A stretch of DNA of 64,000 bases from Actinomycetota bacterium. GTDB lineage: Bacteria; Actinomycetota; Actinomycetes; Nanopelagicales; Nanopelagicaceae. Positions within the stretch are counted from its first letter, which is position 1, and the number at the start of each line of letters is the position of its first letter. The translations under genes were made by a program, and so were the position numbers. Where the stretch lies: positions 50,892-114,891 of the forward strand of contig WLOP01000006.1 in NCBI GenBank assembly GCA_009699205.1. The letters run 5' to 3'. Below, piece after piece: positions 56,179 to 64,000 of the stretch. The notes below the pieces were generated by a model. It made no database searches and was not told the origin of the DNA. It was given only the letters and a program-made list of their open reading frames with translations.

Positions 56179-57150
56179 ATGCCTCTATCTAAAGGAAATG
56201 TGCTTGTCCCCTCGCGAAAGCGAGGGGCAAGCACATCCCTAAACCCGCGTCGAAAACTCAAAGTTCCGTACCTATTCATTTTCTTATGTATGTTGCCCTG
56301 GATCCTTGGCTTCATACTTTTTACCGCATATCCAGTAGCAGCAAGTTTTTATGAATCCTTTACGAAATTTAATCTCGTCGAATCTCCAAAATGGATTGGT
56401 CTGGAGAATTTTCACCGCATGTTTTTTGATGATCCCGACTTCTGGAAAGCAATCAAGAATACTTTGTGGATTTCCGTGATCAGTATTCCGCTCCGCATTG
56501 CCTTCGCCACTTTTACTGCTTGGATATTGACTAAACCAACCCGTGGCATGAAATTCTACAGAACATTATTCTTTCTTCCAGCGATGGTCCCCACAGTTGC
56601 AGCAACACTTTCCTTCACATATATTTTCAACCCAGCTTACGGAACCATCAACAGTATTCTCGAGAGCATTGGGATCAAGAATCCCCCTTTCTGGTTCATG
56701 GACCCACACTGGTCTAAATGGGGCCTCATACTCTTAGGTTTATGGGGTATTGGCGACACAATGATTATCTATTTGGCCGGGTTACTCGATGTCCCTAAAT
56801 CTCTCTATGAAGCAGCTAGCTTAGAAGGCGCTAATTCTTGGCAAGAATTTAGGTATGTAACTATGCCTCTAATAACGCCAGTGATTTTCTTCTCTGCTGT
56901 CACTGGAATCATTGGTAGTTTCCAATATTTCACTCAAGCTTATGTAGCTTCAGGGCAGGTTCGTGACTACTCCCACTCGATGTATTTCTATGCAACACAT
57001 ATTTACACTGAAGCATTTAGAGCCTATGAAATGGGATACGCCTCTGCACTTGCTTGGGTCCTACTTGTAATCACCTTACTTTGTACATTAGTCATGCTTT
57101 CAACCCAAAAGCGTTGGGTTCATTATCCGAATGGATCCCTATTCAAATGA
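56179..57150 (+). CDS. ABC sugar permease, MalF-type
   Basis: 323 aa with six transmembrane segments after a basic N-terminus and the EAA loop YEAASLEGANSWQEFRYVTM. The start is uncertain: ATG 56179 lacks a Shine-Dalgarno, and GTG 56200 preceded by AAAGGAA is possible. Pairs with the next permease. 3' end overlaps the following ATG by 4 bp (ATGA). Confidence 0.92.
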   Translation: MPLSKGNVLVPSRKRGASTSLNPRRKLKVPYLFIFLCMLPWILGFILFTAYPVAASFYESFTKFNLVESPKWIGLENFHRMFFDDPDFWKAIKNTLWISVISIPLRIAFATFTAWILTKPTRGMKFYRTLFFLPAMVPTVAATLSFTYIFNPAYGTINSILESIGIKNPPFWFMDPHWSKWGLILLGLWGIGDTMIIYLAGLLDVPKSLYEAASLEGANSWQEFRYVTMPLITPVIFFSAVTGIIGSFQYFTQAYVASGQVRDYSHSMYFYATHIYTEAFRAYEMGYASALAWVLLVITLLCTLVMLSTQKRWVHYPNGSLFK

Positions 57151-58040
57151 GTCTACTTCTAACAGATCCTTCAAAATATACAGATCCTGAGGCGAAGAAA
57201 CGTCGTCGTCAACGAATTTGGCGTGAGTTTCTTTATACAGTCGCTAATCACTCAGTGCTCATCACTCTCTCCGTTATTTTTATGTTACCGCTTTTCTTTG
57301 TTGTATCGACATCATTAATGACATACAGCCAGGCAAGTGCTCGAGCAATTTGGCCACATCCATTTGTTTGGAATAACTATGTTTCGGTCTTCACTGCAGT
57401 CCCATTCCTGAAGTGGACCTTGAACACCTTATTAGTATCAGCTTTAGGAACGATAGGAACTGTGGTTTCAAGCGTTCCGCCAGCGTACGTTTTGGCAAGA
57501 CTTCGTTGGAAAGGACGGGGAGCAACTTTCGTTGTAATTCTTGCAACAATGATGTTGCCTGGCCAAGTAACGATGATTCCGGTCTATGTAATCTTTTCAA
57601 AAATGCATTGGATCCCATCCCTCTATCCATTGATAGTCCCTGCGTTCTTCTCGAGTGCATTTTCAATCTTCTTACTACGACAATTCTTTACAAGCATCCC
57701 TGACGAAATCTCTGATGCTGCTCGCATTGATGGTTGTAGCGAAATGAAACTCCTCTTGAAGATCATTGTCCCTCTAGCTAAGCCCGCTATTTCAGCAGTC
57801 GCGCTCTTTTCATTCCTTGGTTCTTGGAACGACTTCTCAGGGCCCTTGTTGTACATCGTTGATAATCCTGATATTTGGACACTTGGAATAGGTTTAGCTC
57901 TTTTTAGGGGCGTCCACACGGTTCAACCAAATATGATGATGGCGGCATCTACTTTATTTATGCTTCCCGTCATAATCATCTTCTTCCTTTCTCAAAAGGT
58001 TTTCATTGAGGGAGTTACTCTCACTGGCGTGAAGGGCTAA
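57147..58040 (+). CDS. ABC sugar permease, MalG-type
   Basis: 297 aa from ATG 57147, which overlaps the previous TGA; the frame extends upstream to 57054 but that part is unlikely. Six transmembrane segments; EAA motif ISDAARIDGCSEMKLLLKII. No ATPase gene accompanies the importer, so a shared MsiK-type ATPase encoded elsewhere is probably used. Confidence 0.93.
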   Translation: MSLLLTDPSKYTDPEAKKRRRQRIWREFLYTVANHSVLITLSVIFMLPLFFVVSTSLMTYSQASARAIWPHPFVWNNYVSVFTAVPFLKWTLNTLLVSALGTIGTVVSSVPPAYVLARLRWKGRGATFVVILATMMLPGQVTMIPVYVIFSKMHWIPSLYPLIVPAFFSSAFSIFLLRQFFTSIPDEISDAARIDGCSEMKLLLKIIVPLAKPAISAVALFSFLGSWNDFSGPLLYIVDNPDIWTLGIGLALFRGVHTVQPNMMMAASTLFMLPVIIIFFLSQKVFIEGVTLTGVKG

Positions 58041-59240
58041 ATGGAAACCTTTGATTCCCCCGCAGTTCCTGCGTTACTTCGAGAGATTAACGAACGACGA
58101 GTTCTTGATACTTTAAGAAGCCACGGGGCGCTCCATGCTGCGCAAATCGCTCGAGTTAATGGTCTTTCCAAACCCACAACATCAGTAATTGTGCGATCTC
58201 TTATCGAAAACGGTCTCGTTCAAGAATATTTCCCCGGGGAAAATGATCCTAAACGTGCGCGTTCAGTCTTTGAAGCGATTAACGATACGCAGATTGCCTT
58301 GGGTATTGATATCGGCGCCCGTTTTATACGCGCCGGAATAAGTGATCTTACGGGGACTATTCGCTCGCAAGTAAGTGTTGAAGTTAAATCACTTACTTTG
58401 AAATCGCTCCTTGCGGTGATGCATACAGCAGCGGAGAAAGCTTTGAAAGAATCTGGCTATGCGATGTCGCGAGTTAACTCGCTGGTCGTTGGCGCACCAG
58501 GTGTTGTAGATCAAATCACTGGTGAGATTGCAATTGCAGGAACAATCACCGATCTTGACGGAGTTCAATTGGCAAAAGTAATTGCCAAGGAATTCGGCAT
58601 CACTCCCCTGGTTGAAAACGATATTAACTTGGTGACATTGGCCGAACAAGCACATGGATTTGGAAAGGGCATCGAACATTTTGCTGTTCTTTCAGTTGGT
58701 TCGGGTCTTGGTTCAGGACTTGTTCTCAACGGAAAACTCTTACGAGGCCATCGCGGTGCAGCCGGTGAAGTTTTCTACATACCTTTTGGAGACCCAAACG
58801 ATAAGCATCGCACCGCTACGAACCCATCTGCTGATCGTATTCCTGAGCTGGCACGCTCTTTAGCGAGCACATACAGAACGACATCCTTGAAAACTCCCTA
58901 CACAACCATCTCGATATTAGATGCAGCAAGAACAGGTGACGCCCTAGCTAAGGCGGTTGTCGAATTAGAAGCCGAACGAATTGCTCTCTATATATCGGCG
59001 ATTACATCAATCGCCGACCTTGAATTAGTGGTTCTTTCTGGGGGAATTGGACGTCAAGCCGATTTCTTCTTAAAAGCCATTACAAAATATGTTTCTGCCG
59101 TGGTGCCATTTCCTCCGCGAATTGAAGTATCTGCTCTGGGAGATTCGGGCGTTCTCCGAGGTGCGCTGGATTTGGCGACATCAATTGCTTGCGACCGAGT
59201 ATTCAATGATCGCATTAGTGCGTTAGCTGAGTCTGTTTGA
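58041..59240 (+). CDS. ROK-family transcriptional regulator
   Basis: 399 aa: N-terminal winged helix-turn-helix (about 16-70, DTLRSHGALHAAQIARVNGLSKPTT split over the HTH) and a ROK sugar-kinase-like domain with IDIGARFIRAGISDL, LVVGAPGVVDQITG and GSGLGSGLVLNG. The zinc-binding CXCGXXGC of ROK kinases is absent, replaced by GHRGAAGEVFYIPFGD, as in regulator-type members. ATG follows the permease TAA directly. Likely a repressor of this operon via the palindromes at 54705 and 54727, with induction by an amino-sugar. Confidence 0.92.
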   Translation: METFDSPAVPALLREINERRVLDTLRSHGALHAAQIARVNGLSKPTTSVIVRSLIENGLVQEYFPGENDPKRARSVFEAINDTQIALGIDIGARFIRAGISDLTGTIRSQVSVEVKSLTLKSLLAVMHTAAEKALKESGYAMSRVNSLVVGAPGVVDQITGEIAIAGTITDLDGVQLAKVIAKEFGITPLVENDINLVTLAEQAHGFGKGIEHFAVLSVGSGLGSGLVLNGKLLRGHRGAAGEVFYIPFGDPNDKHRTATNPSADRIPELARSLASTYRTTSLKTPYTTISILDAARTGDALAKAVVELEAERIALYISAITSIADLELVVLSGGIGRQADFFLKAITKYVSAVVPFPPRIEVSALGDSGVLRGALDLATSIACDRVFNDRISALAESV

Positions 59241-60523
59241 TGAAAATTACAGTGATCGGCGGAGGTTCTACCTACACGCCAGAACTTATCGATGGAATTT
59301 TGGTTCGCCATGCGCGCCTGCCCATTAGCGAAATTCATTTAGTAGATATCGATCCCGCTCGCGTGGGAGTTATTGGGGCATTTGCCCAACGGATGATTAA
59401 AGCGCGCGGTGCAGATATCAAAGTGTCGTGGGGAGATGACCTGCGCGCCGGTGTACGTGGAGCAACCTTTGTTATCAGCCAGTTTCGAGTCGGTACTCAA
59501 GCTGCTCGCCACCGCGATGAATTATTAGGGCGCGAATTTGATTTGATTGGGCAAGAAACTGTAGGCGTGGGTGGTTTTGCAAAAGCGCTACGAACCATCC
59601 CTGTGGCACTCAACTTGGCGAAGGTTATTCTCGAAGAGGCTCCTCACGCTACTTTGCTCAATTTCACCAACCCTGCGGGATTGATCACCGAGGCTCTCTT
59701 GCGCCATGCACCTACCTTGCGCACCATTGGGCTCTGCAATGTGCCCTGGAACTTACGTACTGAAGTTTCCAACGCAATGAAAACACCGCTAGAGACAATT
59801 TCACTCGATTACATCGGCCTCAACCATCTATCTTGGGTAAGAGGTATCAATATAACTGGCGAAGATCGCACTTCGGATTCTCTTGCCGGGTTTAAGAATT
59901 TGGTGATAAAACAAGGCGCTCAACCTGATGAACCATACTGGAATGAAGAATCACTACGAATTCTTGCTGCGATTCCCAATTACTATCTTCTTTACTATTA
60001 TGAAACTCAAAACTGGCTCAACTTCCAAAGAGTAAATCCCACTCGTGCCAGCGAAGTAATGAAGATCGAAGCCGATTTGATGGAGAAGTTTAAGGATGAA
60101 GAGTTAACAGAGAAGCCTGCTGAGTTAATGTTACGTGGCGGCGCCTATTACTCCGATTCTGCAGCTGAATTGATGGCAGATATCCATACAGACGCGGGAA
60201 CAATCCACATTGTAAATACACGAAATAATGGTGCTGTACCAGGCGTCCCTGATGATGTCGTGATGGAGTTGCCATCTCGCATTGGAGCACAGGGTGCGCA
60301 AGCTATCGAAACCTCTGCCATGCGCCCAGATATGGATTCGCTAGTAAGAAGTGTTAAAGATTTTGAGCTCTTGACGATAGATGCAGCAGTCACGGGCAAT
60401 GAAGATTCGGCTCTGCGGGCGCTAATCACCAACCCTCTCGGACCTGATGCTTCACGTGCCAATCAACTGTGGAAACGTCTCAAAGAAGAGAACTCCGGAT
60501 TGATAGGGGCTTTCAATGCCTAG
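59240..60523 (+). CDS. GH4 6-phospho-beta-glucosidase-type glycosidase
   Basis: 427 aa. NAD- and metal-dependent family GH4: N-terminal ITVIGGGSTYTPEL (Rossmann), NPAG, the metal-binding Cys in GLCNVPW, and GLNHLSW. ATG 59240 shares its A with the ROK stop (TGATG); TTG 59237 is the other option. Most GH4 6-phospho-glycosidases act on disaccharides phosphorylated by a PTS; here no PTS gene is visible, and a kinase follows directly. Probable substrate: N,N'-diacetylchitobiose-6'-phosphate or a related phospho-disaccharide (inference). Confidence 0.9.
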   Translation: MKITVIGGGSTYTPELIDGILVRHARLPISEIHLVDIDPARVGVIGAFAQRMIKARGADIKVSWGDDLRAGVRGATFVISQFRVGTQAARHRDELLGREFDLIGQETVGVGGFAKALRTIPVALNLAKVILEEAPHATLLNFTNPAGLITEALLRHAPTLRTIGLCNVPWNLRTEVSNAMKTPLETISLDYIGLNHLSWVRGINITGEDRTSDSLAGFKNLVIKQGAQPDEPYWNEESLRILAAIPNYYLLYYYETQNWLNFQRVNPTRASEVMKIEADLMEKFKDEELTEKPAELMLRGGAYYSDSAAELMADIHTDAGTIHIVNTRNNGAVPGVPDDVVMELPSRIGAQGAQAIETSAMRPDMDSLVRSVKDFELLTIDAAVTGNEDSALRALITNPLGPDASRANQLWKRLKEENSGLIGAFNA

Positions 60524-61487
60524 GTATTTCATCGGAATCGATGGTGGTGGAACAAAAACGCATGCTTGCTTGGTAGATGAGAGCGGCAAAATTATCGCTT
60601 CGGCCGCCAATGGGGCTGCTAATTGGGAACGAATCGGGATTAACCAAACGGAAATAGCTCTCAACCAAGTGATTGATGAAACTATCACTACGGCAAAAGT
60701 TTTACGTTCAGATGTTGCCGGATACACCTTCGCACTTGCTGGCATCGATTGGGATAGTGATAGCGAAATGTTCGCCCCATTTGTTGCCACCAATAACTTA
60801 GGCGAACGGGCATCCTTTATTAATGATTCAGTCGCCGCGCTCTATGCCGGAATTCCCTCTGGGATTGGTTGCGCATCTATCGCTGGAACCGGCGGAAAAA
60901 CTGTAGGTCACGATGGCAAGAAGAGTGCCAGAACTATGGGGATGTCTCTCGGTGAAGGTGGCGGTGCTGGGCAACTCATGGATGTGGCAATCAACCGAAT
61001 GGCGCGCGCCGAAAATGGTCAAGCAGGCAAAACACGATTAACCCAAGTTTTACCTACCCATTTCGGAATGAACGATATTCACGTTTTCTTTAAGGCGATT
61101 GCGCGTGAAGCAATGTCGGTTCCCGAGGAACTCGCACCAGTGGTTTTCGAATTAGCTAATGAAGAAGACGCGGGGGCAATTGAAGTCTGTGAAATTGTTG
61201 CTCGCCAACATGCCCAAGATGTAGTGGGGATCGCTAACTTACTAAACTTTGAAAACAATGCATTCGACGTCGTTCGAGCTGGTGGTCTTCATACCGCCAA
61301 CCTTGGTGCGTTCAACTCCGCTTTCGAAAACGTACTTGCAAGCTCCTATCCCCTTGCCAGGTCAATAGTTTTGGATATCGCACCAGTGATCGGTGCGGCA
61401 ATACACGCTGCCGCTCAAATACTTGGCCCACTACCCGAACCTTTCTTAAAGCAAGTATTCTCAGGTGCTCGACAAGTAGCGCTCTAA
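60516..61487 (+). CDS. BadF/BadG-type sugar kinase, probable N-acetylglucosamine kinase
   Basis: 323 aa ASKHA-fold kinase: FIGIDGGGTKTHACLVD (phosphate 1), FALAGIDWDSD, INDSVAALYAG, GCASIAGTGGKTVGHD (phosphate 2), the adenosine/C-terminal VRAGGLHTANLGAFNSAF. Same superfamily as the human GlcNAc kinase and bacterial MurK. Starts 8 bp inside the GH4 gene, indicating coupled translation. It would phosphorylate GlcNAc or the imported disaccharide on C6. AnmK and glucokinase are less likely because of the BadF signature. Confidence 0.9.
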   Translation: MPRYFIGIDGGGTKTHACLVDESGKIIASAANGAANWERIGINQTEIALNQVIDETITTAKVLRSDVAGYTFALAGIDWDSDSEMFAPFVATNNLGERASFINDSVAALYAGIPSGIGCASIAGTGGKTVGHDGKKSARTMGMSLGEGGGAGQLMDVAINRMARAENGQAGKTRLTQVLPTHFGMNDIHVFFKAIAREAMSVPEELAPVVFELANEEDAGAIEVCEIVARQHAQDVVGIANLLNFENNAFDVVRAGGLHTANLGAFNSAFENVLASSYPLARSIVLDIAPVIGAAIHAAAQILGPLPEPFLKQVFSGARQVAL

Positions 61488-61502
61488 AAGAAAGCGGTCA
61501 CA

Positions 61503-63119
61503 ATGTCTCACCACCAAGCGATGATCGCTGCATTTGAAACTCGGCATGCAAAACGCATTGGTGTACATAAACTTGAAATTAAAGTCACATCTGATCCTTC
61601 TTTAGCTAAGGAATCTTTTCACCTGCGAGCAAAAAAAGAAGCCACCAAAGTTTCGGCAGAGATTACTTTTGCCACAGACCCCGGGCTTCGTTGGGCGCTC
61701 AATGCGTTCTTGAAATGGCTGGAATCCGATCAAAGAACAATTGATTTCACCGATGCCCCTGCATTCGGCGTTCGTGGTGTGATCGAAGGTTTTTACGGGA
61801 ACCCTTGGACTCACCAACAGCGCCTTAAAGGAATTGAATCGTTTGCAGATTTTGGGATGAATTCTTACATGATGGCGCCAAAGGATTCTCCGTGGCAACG
61901 ATTCGACTGGCGGAAACCATTTGACCAACCGCTCCTTGATTCAACCGCAGAACTTGTCGAGCGAGGCAATCTTCATGGCGTGGGAATTTCGGTCTGCGTA
62001 TCCCCTGGTTTAAGCGTCAAATACTCCGATGACGCCGACGTAGAGGCGATTATGATTCGCTACCGTCAATTAGCAGCTATTGGCGTAAAACATTTCGGAT
62101 TGCTTTTTGACGATATTCCTTGGGAATTACAATTTGACGAAGACATTGCCCAATATGCAACAACCGCTAAAGCGCAAGCAAGTTTTACTAACCGTGTCTA
62201 CGCTGCCCTCAAGGCTATCCAACCAGATGCTCGTTTAACTGTTTGTCCTATGGAATATTGTGGCCGCGGCCCTCAGCCGTATATTGCAGAGCTCGGGAAT
62301 TCGCTCAATACTGAAATTGATTTGATGTGGACAGGACGTCAGATATGTTCGGCTTATCTTGATATCTCTGACGCGATCGTGTTCCAAAGCGATGCCAAAC
62401 GCCCACCGCTCTATTGGGATAACTACCCCGTCAACGATGTTGCCATGACGCACGAACTACATGTCGGTCCTTATCAAGGGCGCGAAGTGGGATTAGAAAA
62501 TCACTCCTCCGGACTATTTTCCAATCCGATGGAACATTTTGAAATCACGCTCTTGCCGCTAGCAACTATCGGCGATTATCTCTGGAATTCACATACCTAC
62601 GATCCACGTACATCCTGGGATCGCGCACTTGCTCTTATGGTTACCCCCGAAAACGATTACGCAGCGATCCGTCGCCTGCTCAAGAATTCTTGGGGTTCAT
62701 GCCTTAATGGCAACGCCGCACCGGATCTTGGCGCCATTATGGGCCCTGCCGTTACTGCATGGCGAAGTGGTAAGCCAGAGCAAGCCGCTGAAATATTCCG
62801 CAAAGCGGCAGAAGTAATTATCCGCGACCACATTCATCTTACGAGCCCACAATTTTCGCGCCCAGATCTCATCGCTGAAATTGCTCCATGGCTATCTAAA
62901 TACAGAGCGGGTGGTGAAACTTTCGAAAAACTTTCTATGGTGCTTTCGCAATGCTCATGGAGTAAAGAAACTGGCCTCAAAGGGCCGAAGGGGCTAACCG
63001 TTGAAGTTCTGACAATTCGCACCGCATTTGAGCAAATTCAAACCCGTCTTTTTGGAGATGGGCTGGATTTAATGATGGGCGAATTGTTTGCAGAACTAAA
63101 AGCTTCAGAAAATCTCTAA
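61503..63119 (+). CDS. GH84 beta-N-acetylglucosaminidase (cytoplasmic)
   Basis: 538 aa. GH84 catalytic domain begins at GVRGVIEGFYGNPW near residue 88, continues with FADFGMNSYMMAPKDSPW, and has the neighbouring-group catalytic pair in LLFDDIPWELQ. An alpha/beta N-terminal domain precedes it. No signal peptide, so it acts inside the cell, probably on imported GlcNAc-containing oligosaccharides. 16 bp after the kinase, with AAAGAAAG upstream. Its stop overlaps the convergent fibrinogen-like gene by 4 bp. Confidence 0.93.
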   Translation: MSHHQAMIAAFETRHAKRIGVHKLEIKVTSDPSLAKESFHLRAKKEATKVSAEITFATDPGLRWALNAFLKWLESDQRTIDFTDAPAFGVRGVIEGFYGNPWTHQQRLKGIESFADFGMNSYMMAPKDSPWQRFDWRKPFDQPLLDSTAELVERGNLHGVGISVCVSPGLSVKYSDDADVEAIMIRYRQLAAIGVKHFGLLFDDIPWELQFDEDIAQYATTAKAQASFTNRVYAALKAIQPDARLTVCPMEYCGRGPQPYIAELGNSLNTEIDLMWTGRQICSAYLDISDAIVFQSDAKRPPLYWDNYPVNDVAMTHELHVGPYQGREVGLENHSSGLFSNPMEHFEITLLPLATIGDYLWNSHTYDPRTSWDRALALMVTPENDYAAIRRLLKNSWGSCLNGNAAPDLGAIMGPAVTAWRSGKPEQAAEIFRKAAEVIIRDHIHLTSPQFSRPDLIAEIAPWLSKYRAGGETFEKLSMVLSQCSWSKETGLKGPKGLTVEVLTIRTAFEQIQTRLFGDGLDLMMGELFAELKASENL

Positions 63120-64000
63120 CGAACCCAGTACCAAAGAATTGCAGGACGTGCATCAATAAGTTCAATCCAAGGCCCAGGTCCCACATCCCAAGAATCTGCT
63201 TGAATCAAAGTCCCCCACCAAGAAACACTTGCGAGATAACTGGTCGTTAATAACGCTTGTGGGCTATTGACCAAATAGGGCATTCTCTCTTCTAATCCAC
63301 TGTCTGAATATGACCAACTTCCGAATTGACTATCGAGAGTAATATCTGTGTTGGTACTCGATGTAGAAACAAAACTATATGGCTGGTTAGCTGTCCAAAT
63401 TCCGCCAGCAGCATCATAACTACTAGCCTCCATTCGGTATTGGAAGCCAGTTGCACTCTTTTTTATGTAATCTGCGTAACTAAGAATCGAATACTTCCCA
63501 CCTAGCTCAGTTAGGTCGGTTGGATCAGACGGCGCTGATACTGAGTTTATTGATTGAGCTTGATCGTAACTCCAAAGATTAGCCGTATTAGCAAGTATTA
63601 AGGTCCAGCCACCCCCATCACGATCCATGTCTGCATAGATTTGGAATGGCATCCCACATGAAACATCTGCAAGTGATATCCATTTCAAGCCACTGCTCGA
63701 CGCTGGATAATCCTGCAATATTTGATAAGCACTTGTTCCTGGTGTCGAAATAGTTAAGCCATCACCAGTTCCGTTAACAATTCCTGGAGCACATGGGGTC
63801 GCAGAGCCCGATCCAGTAGGTGAACCGCTTGGCGATGAACTCGCTGACTCAGATGGCGAAGCCGTTGGATTAGGTGATGTATCACTGGATTCAATGGTGA
63901 GCTTATAGAGCGCACTCGATGATTGAGTAGGTGAGGTAAAGGTAATGGTGAAGCTTGATGAATCAATCGTCTCAACAGTAAATCCACTCTGAGGAGTGGT
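63116..64000 (-). CDS. Surface protein with fibrinogen-like C-terminal domain, N-terminus beyond window
   Basis: The frame is open from the window edge: 294 residues plus stop. The visible N-terminal part (TITFTSPTQSSSALYKLTIES) matches the YKVTIES/YKITVET module of the two other surface proteins, followed by a Ser/Pro linker (SESASSSPSGSPTGSGSA) and a domain starting near GIVNGTGDGLTISTPG with MPFQIYADMDRDGGGWTLI, the fibrinogen-related (FReD) signature. C-terminal Trp-rich segments end WYWVR. Probably binds glycans on the surface. The start, signal peptide and LAANININ box are expected off the window. Confidence 0.8.
   Translation of the reverse strand, partial: TTPQSGFTVETIDSSSFTITFTSPTQSSSALYKLTIESSDTSPNPTASPSESASSSPSGSPTGSGSATPCAPGIVNGTGDGLTISTPGTSAYQILQDYPASSSGLKWISLADVSCGMPFQIYADMDRDGGGWTLILANTANLWSYDQAQSINSVSAPSDPTDLTELGGKYSILSYADYIKKSATGFQYRMEASSYDAAGGIWTANQPYSFVSTSSTNTDITLDSQFGSWSYSDSGLEERMPYLVNSPQALLTTSYLASVSWWGTLIQADSWDVGPGPWIELIDARPAILWYWVR

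Overview
The window looks like a chromosomal segment from a streamlined, low- to mid-GC actinobacterium, most likely a freshwater planktonic one of the acI / 'Candidatus Nanopelagicales' type. This is inference from gene content, not a database match. Supporting signs are the actinobacterial order valS-folC-DUF4233-ndk, the clpP1-clpP2 pair followed at a distance by clpX, a group II truncated haemoglobin, very tight packing (many ATGA, GTGA and TAATG junctions), many genes apparently read from leaderless transcripts, and a GlcNAc/chito-oligosaccharide uptake operon. No phage, insertion sequence, plasmid or CRISPR signal was seen.

Layout. 1-21.3 kb is a minus-strand housekeeping block: proB (cut by the window edge), obg, rpmA, rplU, rne, then valS-folC-DUF4233-ndk-mreB-mreC-mreD-mrdA-rodA as one long translation/cell-shape operon, then clpX, an MFS permease, clpP2, clpP1 and tig. 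Two tRNA genes (Pro, Gly) follow. 21.6-23.8 kb holds a secreted collagen-like protein and a small secreted Gly/His/Met-rich protein. 23.9-34.2 kb holds rpiB, trmB, pepN, an HNH protein, a short MscS channel, and a minus-strand operon ettA - thioesterase - GH13 glucosidase - MFS - truncated globin. 34.3-38.7 kb has tRNA-Arg and the phosphate importer in the unusual order pstC-pstA-pstB-pstS, with a PHO-box-like repeat ahead of pstC. 38.8-40.9 kb has orn, tRNA-His, ppa, a secreted DUF1524-type HNH nuclease and tRNA-Lys.

The accessory part begins at tRNA-Lys. Its last 19 bases are repeated 833 bp downstream, bracketing one DUF402 gene, as at a tiny integrated island. From 41.8 to 54.7 kb are a SOUL protein, two large surface proteins sharing an N-terminal module, a DUF2236 oxygenase-like protein, a DUF4389 membrane protein, an M1-like exoprotease carrying a second HExxH domain, a secreted Fn3-like protein, an amidase, a methyltransferase and a TolB-like exported protein.

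54.7-63.1 kb is a plus-strand catabolic operon: sugar-binding protein, two permeases, ROK regulator, GH4 glycosidase, BadF-type kinase and GH84 beta-N-acetylglucosaminidase. Two 15-bp palindromes spaced 22 bp apart overlap its promoter and are the likely ROK operators. It appears built to import an amino-sugar oligosaccharide without a PTS, phosphorylate it and cleave it in the cytoplasm. The window ends inside a third member of the surface-protein family, this one with a fibrinogen-like C-terminal domain.
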